DNA of 64,000 nt from Rhodohalobacter mucosus (GTDB taxonomy: Bacteria; Bacteroidota; Rhodothermia; Balneolales; Balneolaceae). The notes beneath the pieces were generated by a model. It did no database searches and was not told the origin of the DNA. It saw only the letters and a list, made by a program, of their open reading frames with translations. The DNA is taken from assembly GCF_003150675.1 (NCBI RefSeq), contig NZ_QGGB01000002.1, forward strand, positions 454,125-518,124, given 5' to 3'. Position numbers and translations under genes: made by a program. Positions 46,560 through 55,385 of the stretch are shown one piece after another (within the stretch, counting starts at the first letter, position 1; every line of letters begins with the position of its first letter).

Positions 46560-46581
46560 CATTCAATAATTTTATTGAATG
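46560..46581. promoter_or_regulatory. ArsR-type operator 2
   Basis: CATTCAATAA-TT-TTATTGAATG, a perfect 22-base palindrome of the ArsR/SmtB operator type. It is likely bound by the ArsR-rhodanese protein encoded next to it, repressing the whole efflux operon. Confidence 0.82.
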
Positions 46582-46800
46582 ATCTGCTGCTGTTATCATC
46601 TTCAGGTACTTTCCGCCAACCGAGGCCTATTCATGAAGTCCTCTGAGAGCTAAAAAGCGCTATGGCTGAGGTGTGAGGAAACTCTGAAGCATTCAACCCT
46701 GGAAAGCGATCTTAGGCAGAGAGAGGCCTGAGCCCAAAGAGACAATTTTTTGAAAGGCACATCATCCAAAAGGTTCTATGTCTCAAATCCGGGAAATAAA

Positions 46801-46834
46801 ATTGAATCCCTGAACCGGCCAGGGATTCAATCGG
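46801..46834 (-). terminator. Terminator of the copper receptor operon
   Basis: Twelve-base stem ATTGAATCCCTG (46801-46812) with CAGGGATTCAAT (46820-46831). Read on the minus strand it is followed by TTTATTT. It lies about 20 bases after the TonB receptor stop. The rest of the 46582-46849 gap shows an isolated AAAAAGCGCTA and nothing else I recognise. Confidence 0.8.
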
Positions 46835-46849
46835 TTTATTCCTGTCCTT

Positions 46850-49165
46850 TTAAAATAGTACAGACAGTTCAACGAAGAAGCGCCTTCCCGGCTCATACAG
46901 GGCGTTGCCTGACGGGTTAACGCCCGGATTGAACCTGCGGTTCAGGTGTTCGTAATAGGTTTTATCAAACAGGTTTCGCACGCCGCCGGTAAGGGAGATT
47001 CCACTCTGCACCAGTACACGCGTCTGAATATCTGCAAGCCAGAATCCCGGTGTTCGCGTTTCTGCAAATTCGCTGTCAAACCGGGTTTGAGGCAGCACTC
47101 TTCGCACGCTCACTTCCGGCATCACTTTACCTGCCAGGAACGCTCCACCCGTCTTAATCGACGCCTCGAACGGGGGTATTTCCGCAACTGCAGAGCCGTC
47201 GTCCGCATAGGCTGCGTAGGTGTATGAACTGCTGAAACCTGCATACCAGGCGTTTGCCAGGTCTATGTCAGCAGACAGCTCGAACCCTGTAAACCAGGCG
47301 TTGCCGCGGTTTCTGAATTCACGCACACCCGGAGCCATCATTCCTACCGGTGCCACATCCGGCAGAAACACGGCCGAGATGTAGTCGGTCATGTAGGAAG
47401 CAAACAGATTGGTTTCGAGCCGGAACCGGCCGAAGTCGGAGGTTAGAACGAAATCAGCCTGATTGTTGGCTTCCGGCTTCAGATCCGGATTACCCGCATA
47501 CTCATATCCATCGCGCCCGATGGTGAGGAAGTTGATAAACCGTTCTGTAACATCGGGGCTTCTCACTCCGCGTCCGATATAAAAACCGGCTGTTGTGGTT
47601 GACGACAGCGGCCTGGTAATTCCACCGCTGATGCTCAGATTGAGATACCCGGAACTGTTATCACGGTCCTGAAACCTGGGAGCGGGCTCATCTATATCCG
47701 CCATATTATAATCGGCCCGAAGCCCGGCAGACAGCGTCCACTCGCCTGCAAAGTACTCCATACCCGAATAGAGTCCCAGATTGGAGACGTGTGCTCCCTG
47801 CCAGAGATTGTATTCCATATTCTGGCCGGCTCTCATCCCGGTTTTAAACTCCACGAAGCGTGTGCCGTCAACAAGTTGGTTATCCAGCCCGGCTGCAATG
47901 GTGAATGTACCGTTTGTAAACAGACCCCTGGCCTTCGCGTGAAAACCTGCCGACTCCGTTTCAGCAAGCGCCACTGCACTGCGGTCGGCAAATGAGCTTC
48001 GGTCGAAATTATTCATTTCATGGTCCACCAGGCTCCAGTAACCGTTCAATTTTATCTCCCGAAACACATCGGAGCGTGCGGGTGTCCATTCAAAGCCGGA
48101 TTTCAGCTTGTAGGTATCATCCTGGGCCATATCCATTCCAAGTGCCGGAAAATCTGCGTCTCTGATAAACGATTGCGACCATCCTGCGCTCAGCCGGCTG
48201 TTTTCGGCAACATGAACAGATCCTTCCAGTCCATAATCAGCTGACCTGAAACCTGCCGGCACGACCGTACTGTTACCCGCCGTATAATCATCTGTCCCCG
48301 ACAAACCGCCGCTTAATAGAAGGCTCCATTTTTCATCGCCTGTTCGAAGCCGCAGATCGGTTTTTCGGTGACCTGTATTTGACTCATATCCTGCCCTCAG
48401 GTCTCCGCTCATGGTGAATTCCGTCATGACCGGGGTTTCGTGGGGAACGAAATTAACCGTTCCCCCGAAGGCGGGACCGAATTCCAGGGCGTGCGGGCCG
48501 CGGTGAATTTCAACCCGTTCAATATCGCTAAGGCGAATGTGAGAGGTCGGAGGATCCATACGGTTCGGGCAGGCTGCAGCCGTAGTGGTGAGTCCATCGA
48601 GGCGGACGTTCAGCCTGCTGCCGCTGAGTCCCCGCAACACAGGGTCGATACCGAAACCGCCCCTGCGAATCCCCGATGCGTTCCCGGCTTCTCTTAAAAA
48701 AGCACCGGAATCGATGGGCAGCAGCGCCGACCCTTCCGGATCCAGTTCGTTGCCCGGAGTGCCCATTTCGCGGTGAGCAAGCACCGTTAACGGACTCATC
48801 GTGGAAGCAACAGGGTCGAGCAGAATATCGACTGAAGCATCTAGTGCATCGGCTGACAGATGAAGGGTCCCGGTTCTGAACCCGATATGGGATACACGAA
48901 GATGGATCTCCTCGCGGGCAGCGGGCAGGGTGATGGTGAAGGATCCATCTGACCCGGTGACCGTTATCCTTTGCTCTGGCATCAGAGTTACGTGAGCTCC
49001 CGCAATAGGTTCGCGGGTATCGGAAGCGCGTACGGTTCCGGAGACTTCATTTTCTGCATACAGGTTAATGAGATCCGGGCTTTCAGCACATGTATCAGAC
49101 AGAGTGATATCCGGCAGCAGCATACAGAGTGCTGCCAGCACTATAAAAAATTTAAGCGTAGACAT
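46850..49165 (-). CDS. OprC/NosA-type TonB-dependent copper receptor
   Basis: 771 residues: signal peptide (about 1-23), carboxypeptidase-regulatory-like domain (42-118), plug, and 22-strand barrel ending FFVELSVLF. The plug has the OprC signature around ACPNRMDPPTSHI: C199 and M203 form the CxxxM copper site known from OprC. It imports copper across the outer membrane, which fits the demand of NirK, NosZ, azurin and aa3 oxidase. Encoded after a Cys-rich small protein whose promoter carries the AAGAGT motif. Confidence 0.88.
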   Translation of the reverse strand: MSTLKFFIVLAALCMLLPDITLSDTCAESPDLINLYAENEVSGTVRASDTREPIAGAHVTLMPEQRITVTGSDGSFTITLPAAREEIHLRVSHIGFRTGTLHLSADALDASVDILLDPVASTMSPLTVLAHREMGTPGNELDPEGSALLPIDSGAFLREAGNASGIRRGGFGIDPVLRGLSGSRLNVRLDGLTTTAAACPNRMDPPTSHIRLSDIERVEIHRGPHALEFGPAFGGTVNFVPHETPVMTEFTMSGDLRAGYESNTGHRKTDLRLRTGDEKWSLLLSGGLSGTDDYTAGNSTVVPAGFRSADYGLEGSVHVAENSRLSAGWSQSFIRDADFPALGMDMAQDDTYKLKSGFEWTPARSDVFREIKLNGYWSLVDHEMNNFDRSSFADRSAVALAETESAGFHAKARGLFTNGTFTIAAGLDNQLVDGTRFVEFKTGMRAGQNMEYNLWQGAHVSNLGLYSGMEYFAGEWTLSAGLRADYNMADIDEPAPRFQDRDNSSGYLNLSISGGITRPLSSTTTAGFYIGRGVRSPDVTERFINFLTIGRDGYEYAGNPDLKPEANNQADFVLTSDFGRFRLETNLFASYMTDYISAVFLPDVAPVGMMAPGVREFRNRGNAWFTGFELSADIDLANAWYAGFSSSYTYAAYADDGSAVAEIPPFEASIKTGGAFLAGKVMPEVSVRRVLPQTRFDSEFAETRTPGFWLADIQTRVLVQSGISLTGGVRNLFDKTYYEHLNRRFNPGVNPSGNALYEPGRRFFVELSVLF

Positions 49166-49256
49166 AATTCTTCCTTTTAAATTTCTGAATTAAACAGGCC
49201 GGAATTCATTCATCATGAGACCGGCGTACTTTTTTCGTAATGGAGGGTGGAATGAA

Positions 49257-49715
49257 CTATGTACGGGGCGGGTGAAAAATATCGTTTGAAACGGCAAGCG
49301 TTTCCGGATCCATAAACGCCCTGAAATGGACCGTTTTCTGATTGTGCAGCTTCAATTGTATAAAAGCTATCAGAGCGTTTTTATCGGGTGTATTATAGAG
49401 AATGTGCTGCTGTTTACTGCTATTGGTGGTACAGCTGCAGACGGACGGGGCTTCTCTGTCTCCATGATTCTTGTTCATGGCGCAGTGGCATGGCTTCTCT
49501 CCGTTTTCGGCACCCATGGTGATGTCGCACATCTGCGCTTCTCCTTTGTGTTCCTCACCATGCATGCCCATCGAGCAGCCAATGCAGTTGCAGGTGCGTT
49601 CGGGGCGTTCATAATCTGTAAATTCATCCAGACCCGCCTCAATTACCTGGTGGATCTCCGTAAGAGACATCAGCAGAAGCGGAATGAGCAATATGGTGAA
49701 CAAAATCCTCATCAT
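49257..49715 (-). CDS. Small exported Cys/His/Met-rich protein, copper receptor operon
   Basis: 152 residues with a signal anchor (MMRILFTILLIPLLLMSL). Rich in possible copper ligands: CNCIGCSMGMHGEEHKGEAQ, MCDITMG, KPCHCAMNKNHG and VCSCTT. The hydrophilic C-terminal half ends HPPRT. Layout parallels the 118-aa protein in front of nirK. It lies 91 bases upstream of the OprC-like receptor, same strand. Probably binds copper in the periplasm; no known family assigned. Confidence 0.62.
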   Translation of the reverse strand: MMRILFTILLIPLLLMSLTEIHQVIEAGLDEFTDYERPERTCNCIGCSMGMHGEEHKGEAQMCDITMGAENGEKPCHCAMNKNHGDREAPSVCSCTTNSSKQQHILYNTPDKNALIAFIQLKLHNQKTVHFRAFMDPETLAVSNDIFHPPRT

Positions 49716-49725
49716 TTCTCAATAT

Positions 49726-49741
49726 AAGAGTAAAATATCTT
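49726..49741. promoter_or_regulatory. AAGAGT-N4-TRTCTT motif upstream of the copper receptor operon
   Basis: AAGAGTAAAATATCTT, 10 bases upstream of the start of the Cys-rich gene. It ties copper uptake to the putative NO/denitrification regulon. Confidence 0.58.
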
Positions 49742-49899
49742 AATTATCGACTGCCGCATCAAAGATCAGGGTATCCCCTACTGAAATATGTTTTGCATGC
49801 AGATAGCACATTTTAACTGTTTGCTGTCAACATCATCCAGAGGGAAACTTCCATTCAATGAGTGATTTTTGATTTAAAAACTTGTCCTTATGTATTTCT

Positions 49900-50280
49900 C
49901 GCTGAGTTTCGCGGATGAAACGCTGAGTTGCGCAGATTTATATACACAGCGTTCCCCGCGGCTCCTCTGCGTACGCTGCGGTTAAAACAGTAGTCGTTCA
50001 GCTTACAATCTTTGGAATAAGGTCCGGCTCTATTGATTTCTCGTCCCATTGGGATCCCTGCGGGGCAGAGTCTCGTCGCATAGCGATCCCTAGGGGCAGA
50101 TGAATCGCGGTGTTTCGCAGATCTCCATACAAAAACACTGTGCTCTCTGCGCCTACTCAGCGTACGCTGCGGTTAACACAGTAGTCGTTCAGCTTACAAT
50201 CTTTGGAATAAGATCCGGCTCTATTGATTTCTCGCAGAGTCTCGCAGATGAATCGCAGAGTTTCGCAGATTTACGAATAT
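49900..50280. repeat. Two-copy tandem repeat, about 191-base unit
   Basis: The segment GTACGCTGCGGTTAA followed by about 65 nearly identical bases occurs at 49971 and again at 50162 (offset 191). Both copies end CTCTATTGATTTCTCG and are flanked by short degenerate units of the CGCAGAGTTTCGCAGATTT kind (49900-49945, 50095-50125, 50230-50275). Between the copies lies a short GGGATCCCTGCGGGG-type insertion. No gene is visible in the 49742-50356 gap. Confidence 0.7.
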
Positions 50281-50356
50281 ATTGCACTATTCCCTACAAT
50301 GTAAATAATCATTCTGAATGCTATAAGCTGTAACTGATAGCTAATAGCTGACCGCT

Positions 50357-51448
50357 TCACCCGTCAAACCTCTTTGTATCCAGCTCATCAGGAATGGGGC
50401 TACCGTTAACCAGGTGCTCCGCCAGGAAGCGTGCCACATGAGAAGAGAAGAGCAGGCCTTTGGAGCCCATGGCCGTGTAGATACAGAGATTGGGATGTTC
50501 CTCATGGCGGCCGATCACGGGCAGCTTGTTCGGTGTGGTGACGCGGACTCCGGCCAGCTGGCCTTTTATAGTAACCTTCTCTGCTATGCCGGGCAGCATT
50601 TTGGCGAGCTTGCCGTGAATCTGTTCCGCCGCCCTTTCGGTCACAGACAGATCCTCAAACTTGTGTTCATAGGTGGATCCCACAACCAGGTCCCGCTTTC
50701 CGCGCCTGAGCGTATACCCCATTGCCGAAACGGCATGGTCCCAGTTCAGGTCACGGTCTGCCTCGTATCGGACGATCTGCCCTTTCACACGGTGCAGCGG
50801 CAGATACTGCCAATGATTAAAGAAAGGCGTCTGTTCTCCGGCGGCGGCGATTACATGGTCGGCAGTAGCAGTCTCACCCGATTCCAATGTAATACGATAG
50901 GCATTCCCATCAGGAACGGATTCATAGCGTGCCGCTTCATACCTGCAGGCCGCTCCGTTCAGCCGTAGATGTTTCCTTAAGGCGTTCAGGTAGCGGTCCA
51001 CAAAGACCGTGAATCCGCAGTCCAGGAAGAGGGCGCCGTAATTCGGGGCAATATTCGGGTTCAGATCCGATACTTCTTTTTCGTCCATCCAGCGAATCCA
51101 GCCGTCCGGCCACTCATATTTTTCAAGCGACTCCCGGAAGTTCACCGCAAGCTTTTCGCTGATGGCGGGCCGAATCACTCCCGTATCGGAGATGAGCAGT
51201 TCGCCGTTGTGATCTTTTTGAACGACTTCAACTGTTTCACGGAGTGCCTTCATGCACGCTTCCGCCTCCCAGCTCATCCGCGCATGGCGTCCGGTTGCCG
51301 GGTTCACCAATGCCGCAGGTGCGCCGGGTGACTCCTCCGAAACATGCGGGTCTATCAGCAGAACTTTTTTCCCGTGTTTCTGAAGCTCAAGGGCGATGGC
51401 TGTGCCGGCAATTCCGGCTCCGAAGATGGCCGCGAAATAATTACTCAT
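50357..51448 (-). CDS. FAD-dependent oxidoreductase (DAO family)
   Basis: 363 residues. N-terminal FAD-binding GAGIAGTAIALELQKHGKKV, family block GAPAALVNPATGRHARMSWEAE, C-terminal IYTAMGSKGLLFSSHVARFLAEHLV. It resembles the FAD-dependent half of MnmC (tRNA cmnm5U oxidation) and glycine oxidases: the ASGNPAG-type segment is represented by PGAPAALVNP. A standalone MnmC-C-like role is possible but not proven. Confidence 0.75.
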   Translation of the reverse strand: MSNYFAAIFGAGIAGTAIALELQKHGKKVLLIDPHVSEESPGAPAALVNPATGRHARMSWEAEACMKALRETVEVVQKDHNGELLISDTGVIRPAISEKLAVNFRESLEKYEWPDGWIRWMDEKEVSDLNPNIAPNYGALFLDCGFTVFVDRYLNALRKHLRLNGAACRYEAARYESVPDGNAYRITLESGETATADHVIAAAGEQTPFFNHWQYLPLHRVKGQIVRYEADRDLNWDHAVSAMGYTLRRGKRDLVVGSTYEHKFEDLSVTERAAEQIHGKLAKMLPGIAEKVTIKGQLAGVRVTTPNKLPVIGRHEEHPNLCIYTAMGSKGLLFSSHVARFLAEHLVNGSPIPDELDTKRFDG

Positions 51449-51478
51449 TGATCATCACTCCTCTACTGTGGTTTACCA

Positions 51479-52588
51479 TCATTTGTTTTCTCCGGCTATG
51501 TCATCCGGACTAAACTGAACGATCTCGGCATTCAGAGGATCTGTAAAGTACACTGTCCCATCCGGAATCGGGGCCATCTGATGGAGGATCATCTCCTGCG
51601 CTGAATGATTGAACCGGTAATGATGCACCATAGAACCGGATTCGTCATACACCAACAGGCGCTGCCGGATCTCTTCCGCCTCGGTATGGGTGGCTGTGAG
51701 CACATACACCAGCCCGTTGGCCGTCTTCATGTCGAATGCATACTCAAGCGGGTACATCGTATGCGGCCTAGACTCCTCATTGATACGTACTACCAGATCA
51801 AAAATGGGAGACGTCACCGTTTCAGGCAGCGGGCGGGTCCAGACCAGATCCCCATCTTGACTGTAGTACCGTAGTTCACCCAGTCCGTTCATCATCAGTA
51901 AATATCCCTCGCCGAAAGCCTGCACAATAGCTTGGTTTTTCAGGCGCGGGGTTAATTCTTCTGAAGCCAATGCCGTTCTCTCAGCTTCAATATTGACTCT
52001 TTCCATAATGAGGGGTTCCGGCTCCCCAAAAACACTCACAATATTTGCTTCCTCATCCCGACCCAGAATCACTGCCAGCGCATCCTCCTGTCCCTCCGTG
52101 GCAACCAGCAGACGCCCATCAGGCAGCATCGCTTTCGACTGGTAATTCATGTATTGCGCATAGGGAACAGAGGCCATGAAGTTTCCCTGCAAATCATAGA
52201 AATCAAAACGGAACATGGCCCGGTTGGAGACCACAAACCGTCCGTTTCCATAGATGAGGTTGCCGGCTCCTCTCATCTCATCCCACTCCCCGGGTCCGCT
52301 TCCGGTGCTTCCAAAGCTTCCTGTCTCTTCCCACTCCTCATTCATCAGCAGCACGCTGTTTCGTCCGCGGTCCATCACTGCGAATCGGCCATCATCAATG
52401 CGCATGATTTCAGTAGGACCGGCCAGCACGCCCGACTCCGTATCGATCACGGTAGTGAGGCTGTTCGAATCAACATCAGTGACGGTAACCGCGTCGCGGT
52501 TTTGCGGCTCCCCCTGTCCGCCGCAGCCTATTGAAAGCAGAATGGCAGGCAGCAAAAAGGTTGCAAAAAAGCAGCGTGGTAACGTCAT
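51479..52588 (-). CDS. 6-bladed beta-propeller lipoprotein
   Basis: 369 residues with lipobox LLSIGCGG. NHL/6-bladed propeller features: IMRIDDGRFAVMDRGRNSVLL, SGPGEWDEMRGAGNL, FDFYDLQGNFMASV and YFTDPLNAEIVQF. Common in Bacteroidota as surface or periplasmic binding proteins of unknown ligand. It lies 30 bases upstream of the FAD oxidoreductase on the same strand. Confidence 0.75.
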   Translation of the reverse strand: MTLPRCFFATFLLPAILLSIGCGGQGEPQNRDAVTVTDVDSNSLTTVIDTESGVLAGPTEIMRIDDGRFAVMDRGRNSVLLMNEEWEETGSFGSTGSGPGEWDEMRGAGNLIYGNGRFVVSNRAMFRFDFYDLQGNFMASVPYAQYMNYQSKAMLPDGRLLVATEGQEDALAVILGRDEEANIVSVFGEPEPLIMERVNIEAERTALASEELTPRLKNQAIVQAFGEGYLLMMNGLGELRYYSQDGDLVWTRPLPETVTSPIFDLVVRINEESRPHTMYPLEYAFDMKTANGLVYVLTATHTEAEEIRQRLLVYDESGSMVHHYRFNHSAQEMILHQMAPIPDGTVYFTDPLNAEIVQFSPDDIAGENK

Positions 52589-52639
52589 AACTGAAATGGG
52601 TTTAACATCAATAGTAACAGAATTTTTGGTCCGCTTAAT

Positions 52640-53041
52640 CTAATGTTCACTCCCCGGACTCACAACCCCGCCCGGGAGCTCATTCTGCGCAAAAGTGTAC
52701 TCCCCTACCGGCTCGCCCCCAATCAGGTGTTTCTGAATGATCTCCTCCAGCACTTCCGGGGTGCACGAATGGTACCATGTGCCTTCGGGGTAGACCACCG
52801 CAACGGGTCCGCGCTTGCATACCCTCAGGCAGTTGGCTTTTGTGCGGAAGATGCCGGATTCGCCGTCCAGGTTCAGTTCCTTAAGCCGTTTCTTCAGAAA
52901 CTTCCATGACTTCAGCCCCGTCTCCAGCTTGCAGCATTTGGGTTTGGTCTGATCTGCGCAGAGAAAAATATGCCGCTTTACCGTAGGGATGTGCAGCTCG
53001 TCCGCTTTCTTTTGAAGTCTTCTAAGGCTTTTCTTTTTCAT
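52640..53041 (-). CDS. Thioredoxin-like [2Fe-2S] ferredoxin
   Basis: About 133 residues from ATG 53041 ([12 protein letters not shown]); the longer frame to 53119 adds an unlikely leader. Cys C28 ([12 protein letters not shown]) with C36, and [11 protein letters not shown] (C71, C75), match the thioredoxin-fold ferredoxin pattern; VVYPEGTWY is also typical. A cytosolic electron carrier; partner unknown. Confidence 0.85.
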   Translation of the reverse strand: MKKKSLRRLQKKADELHIPTVKRHIFLCADQTKPKCCKLETGLKSWKFLKKRLKELNLDGESGIFRTKANCLRVCKRGPVAVVYPEGTWYHSCTPEVLEEIIQKHLIGGEPVGEYTFAQNELPGGVVSPGSEH

Positions 53042-53251
53042 TGCTTTCCTGATATACAGATTAATCTGAAAGGTACAAAAATGAGTCCGTCTTACACGGA
53101 CGGGTACAAAATTATGCATCTAGCGCTGTACCGCATCGACCCCATTGCTTCACTTTGCGTACAAGAATTTTCGCGTTTCCTAAAAAATTACCACCTTAAA
53201 GGATGTGCTGTAACGTCTTGCCATAAAATTATTTAATTCAACTTTCACGTT

Positions 53252-54154
53252 ATGAAACCATTCTCACCATCTCTTTTACTGTTCTGTTCTGCTCTTATTT
53301 TGCTGACCCTGTTGTCCTGCACGCAGGAATTTGACCCAACAGCCGGCGAACCCGAAGTGGTAACCGAGGGCTTTCAGTTTACCGAAGGCCCCTACTGGCA
53401 TTCCGATGGATACCTGCTGTTCAGCGACATTCCCGCAAACCGTATTTATAAGTGGACGCCAGGAAATCCGGAATCGGAGGTGTTTCTGGAGCCGAGCGGG
53501 AATTCGAACGGCATTGATGCGCGTCCAGACGGCACGCTGCTTCTGGCTCAGCATGCGGGAATGGTATCGGAAGTGACCGACAGCCTGACCACAACGCCCA
53601 TTGCTTCGGAGTATAACGGCATGCGCCTGAATAGCCCCAACGATCTGACGGTCAGGTCGGACGGATTGATCTACTTCACTGATCCAACCTTCGGCGTTTC
53701 CGATGAGGAGCAGGAGCTGGATTTTGCAGGCGTATACCGCATTAATTCAGACGGCAGCGTGGAGCTATTGTACGACCGTTTTCGTCTGCCAAACGGGATC
53801 GCTTTTTCACCCGATGAGTCCTATCTCTACATCAATGATTCCGATACGGGACAGATTCTGCGGTTTGAGGTGCTCGATAACGGCAATATTGAAAATCCGG
53901 AACCCTTTGCGAATGTAGGAGCCCTGGCGGAGATGGGCGGTTCTGACGGAATGGTAACCGACACCGACGGGCGGCTCTACACCACCGGCCCGAACGGACT
54001 CATCATTTACGACCGTGACCGGAACGTAATCAAGCGAATTCCCTTTGATCACCAGATTACCAACCTGGCCTGGGGCGGAGATGAGCTGCGGGAGCTTTAT
54101 GTGACCTCACCTTCGGCTATTTACCGGATTCCGATGAATACGCAGGGGTGGTAA
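53252..54154 (+). CDS. SMP-30/gluconolactonase/LRE-family lipoprotein
   Basis: 300 residues with a lipoprotein signal (LTLLSCTQEF). Six-bladed propeller of the SMP-30 family: EGPYWHSDGYLLFSDIPANRIYKW (metal-ligand Glu), NGIDARPDGTLLLAQH, RLNSPNDLTVRSDGLIYFTDPTFG (Asn and Asp ligands) and FRLPNGIAFSPDESYLYIND. Likely a periplasmic lactonase acting on sugar lactones. Converges on the integron integrase gene. Confidence 0.85.
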   Translation: MKPFSPSLLLFCSALILLTLLSCTQEFDPTAGEPEVVTEGFQFTEGPYWHSDGYLLFSDIPANRIYKWTPGNPESEVFLEPSGNSNGIDARPDGTLLLAQHAGMVSEVTDSLTTTPIASEYNGMRLNSPNDLTVRSDGLIYFTDPTFGVSDEEQELDFAGVYRINSDGSVELLYDRFRLPNGIAFSPDESYLYINDSDTGQILRFEVLDNGNIENPEPFANVGALAEMGGSDGMVTDTDGRLYTTGPNGLIIYDRDRNVIKRIPFDHQITNLAWGGDELRELYVTSPSAIYRIPMNTQGW

Positions 54155-54180
54155 AATGGATAACCGGTGCGCCAGTCAGT

Positions 54181-55134
54181 TTACTGATCCAGCGGGCTTT
54201 TAACGCCCTTTCCGCCTTTGTTTAATACATGGGTGTAGATCATGGTTGTTTTCAGGCTTTTGTGACCCAGCAATTCCTGCACCGTTCGGATATCGTAACC
54301 GTTTTTTAAAAGGTGTGTGGCAAAGGAGTGGCGAAACGTATGCGCAGATACTTTTTTTCTGATTCCAGCTTTACGTACGGCTTTTTTGATTTCGCTGTTA
54401 ATGGATTGCGGGGATTGATGATATCTGTGGCGGAATCCCGAACGAGGATCCTTTCCAATTTTTTTTGACGGAAAAAGATACTGCCATTTCAGATCCCCGG
54501 ATGCATCCGGGTATTTTCTGGATAGGGCATGGGGCAGCAGTGCCTCCCCCATTCCCATGGCAAGATCTTTCCTGTGCAAACTGTGCACTTTGTCTATCTG
54601 ACTCCTGAGCTGCGTGACCAGGCTTTCCGGCATCATGGTTACCCTGTCTTTAGCTCCCTTTGTATTCCGAACCTCGATTTGCCTGTAATCAAAATCGAGA
54701 TCCTGAATCCGAAGACGCAGGCATTCTGAAATACGAAGGCCGGAGCCGTAGAGCAGCCGAACAATCAGCCCTTTTACTCCTGTCAGTTCAGTCAATATTT
54801 GTTTGGCCTCATTTTCTGACAGCACTACCGGGATATGCTGATAGCGTTTTGCAGATGTAATATTATCAAGAATGCCAACGGGTTTTTTCAACACTTCCCT
54901 GTATAAAAACACCAGTGCACATAACGCCTGATTTTGTGTTGATGCGGCCACATTCCTCACATTGGCCAGATGATTCAAATAGTTCACGACCTGCTTCTGT
55001 TCCACATCGAGAGGATGTTTCATATCGCAGAAGATCACAAAGCGTTTTATCCACAAAATATACGACTGCTCCGTTTTGTAGCTGTAATTTCTGCGTCTGA
55101 TTTCCTGTTTTACAGAATTGAGAAGTCGGCTCAT
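54181..55134 (-). CDS. intI: Integron integrase
   Basis: 317 residues. Tyrosine recombinase catalytic set: R134 (GSGLRISE), K159, H265 and R268 (AHTFRHSFATHLL), H291 (LLGHKSLKTT) and nucleophile Y300 (MIYTHVLNKGG). The IntI-specific insert is present (about 198-240: ALLPHALSRKYPDAS, WQYLFPS), as is the hallmark C-terminus GVKSPLD. It recombines attC with attI to gain cassettes. Oriented away from the cassette array, as in typical integrons. The gene appears intact. Confidence 0.95.
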   Translation of the reverse strand: MSRLLNSVKQEIRRRNYSYKTEQSYILWIKRFVIFCDMKHPLDVEQKQVVNYLNHLANVRNVAASTQNQALCALVFLYREVLKKPVGILDNITSAKRYQHIPVVLSENEAKQILTELTGVKGLIVRLLYGSGLRISECLRLRIQDLDFDYRQIEVRNTKGAKDRVTMMPESLVTQLRSQIDKVHSLHRKDLAMGMGEALLPHALSRKYPDASGDLKWQYLFPSKKIGKDPRSGFRHRYHQSPQSINSEIKKAVRKAGIRKKVSAHTFRHSFATHLLKNGYDIRTVQELLGHKSLKTTMIYTHVLNKGGKGVKSPLDQ

Positions 55135-55181
55135 CGTGCTTTTAAATGTATGAACCCTAAATTGTCAATCCCTTACAAAAA

Positions 55182-55223
55182 ATCTTCGATAATAGGCCAA
55201 AAATGAAAGTAGTTATCGAAGAT
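55182..55223. promoter_or_regulatory. Inverted repeat in the intI-attI region
   Basis: ATCTTCGATAA (55182-55192) is exactly inverted as TTATCGAAGAT (55213-55223) with a 20-base loop, 48 bases upstream of intI. It could be an operator for intI or part of accessory integrase-binding sites. A TTGACA box at 55291 on the plus strand could belong to the cassette promoter Pc, but no convincing -10 partner is seen. Confidence 0.4.
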
Positions 55224-55324
55224 GCTTATCGTATTTTTTTGGGCCTCTTTCGCTGTTTAAGCCTCATATAGTTGTATGAGAATGAAAATTTTGACATTAT
55301 CATCCATATGCAATGTTGCTAATA

Positions 55325-55340
55325 CATATGTTAGTCGGAA
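55325..55340 (+). other. Probable attI/first cassette junction
   Basis: GTTAGTC at 55330-55336 is the only GTTRRRY-like core between intI and the first attC whose downstream bases (TTAGTCGGA) match the reverse complement of the first attC R'' box (TCCGGCTAAC, nine of ten). Insertion would have occurred between 55330 and 55331. Confidence 0.5.
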
Positions 55341-55385
55341 AGTACTCAGCCATTGTAGTTCTGGACGTGATTCGGTTTGGTACAT

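Noticed and set aside
46651..46661. AAAAAGCGCTA resembling the LacI-type sites near susC
   Set aside because: It is not a full palindrome and there is no promoter next to it; a chance match is likely. The same holds for 16508.
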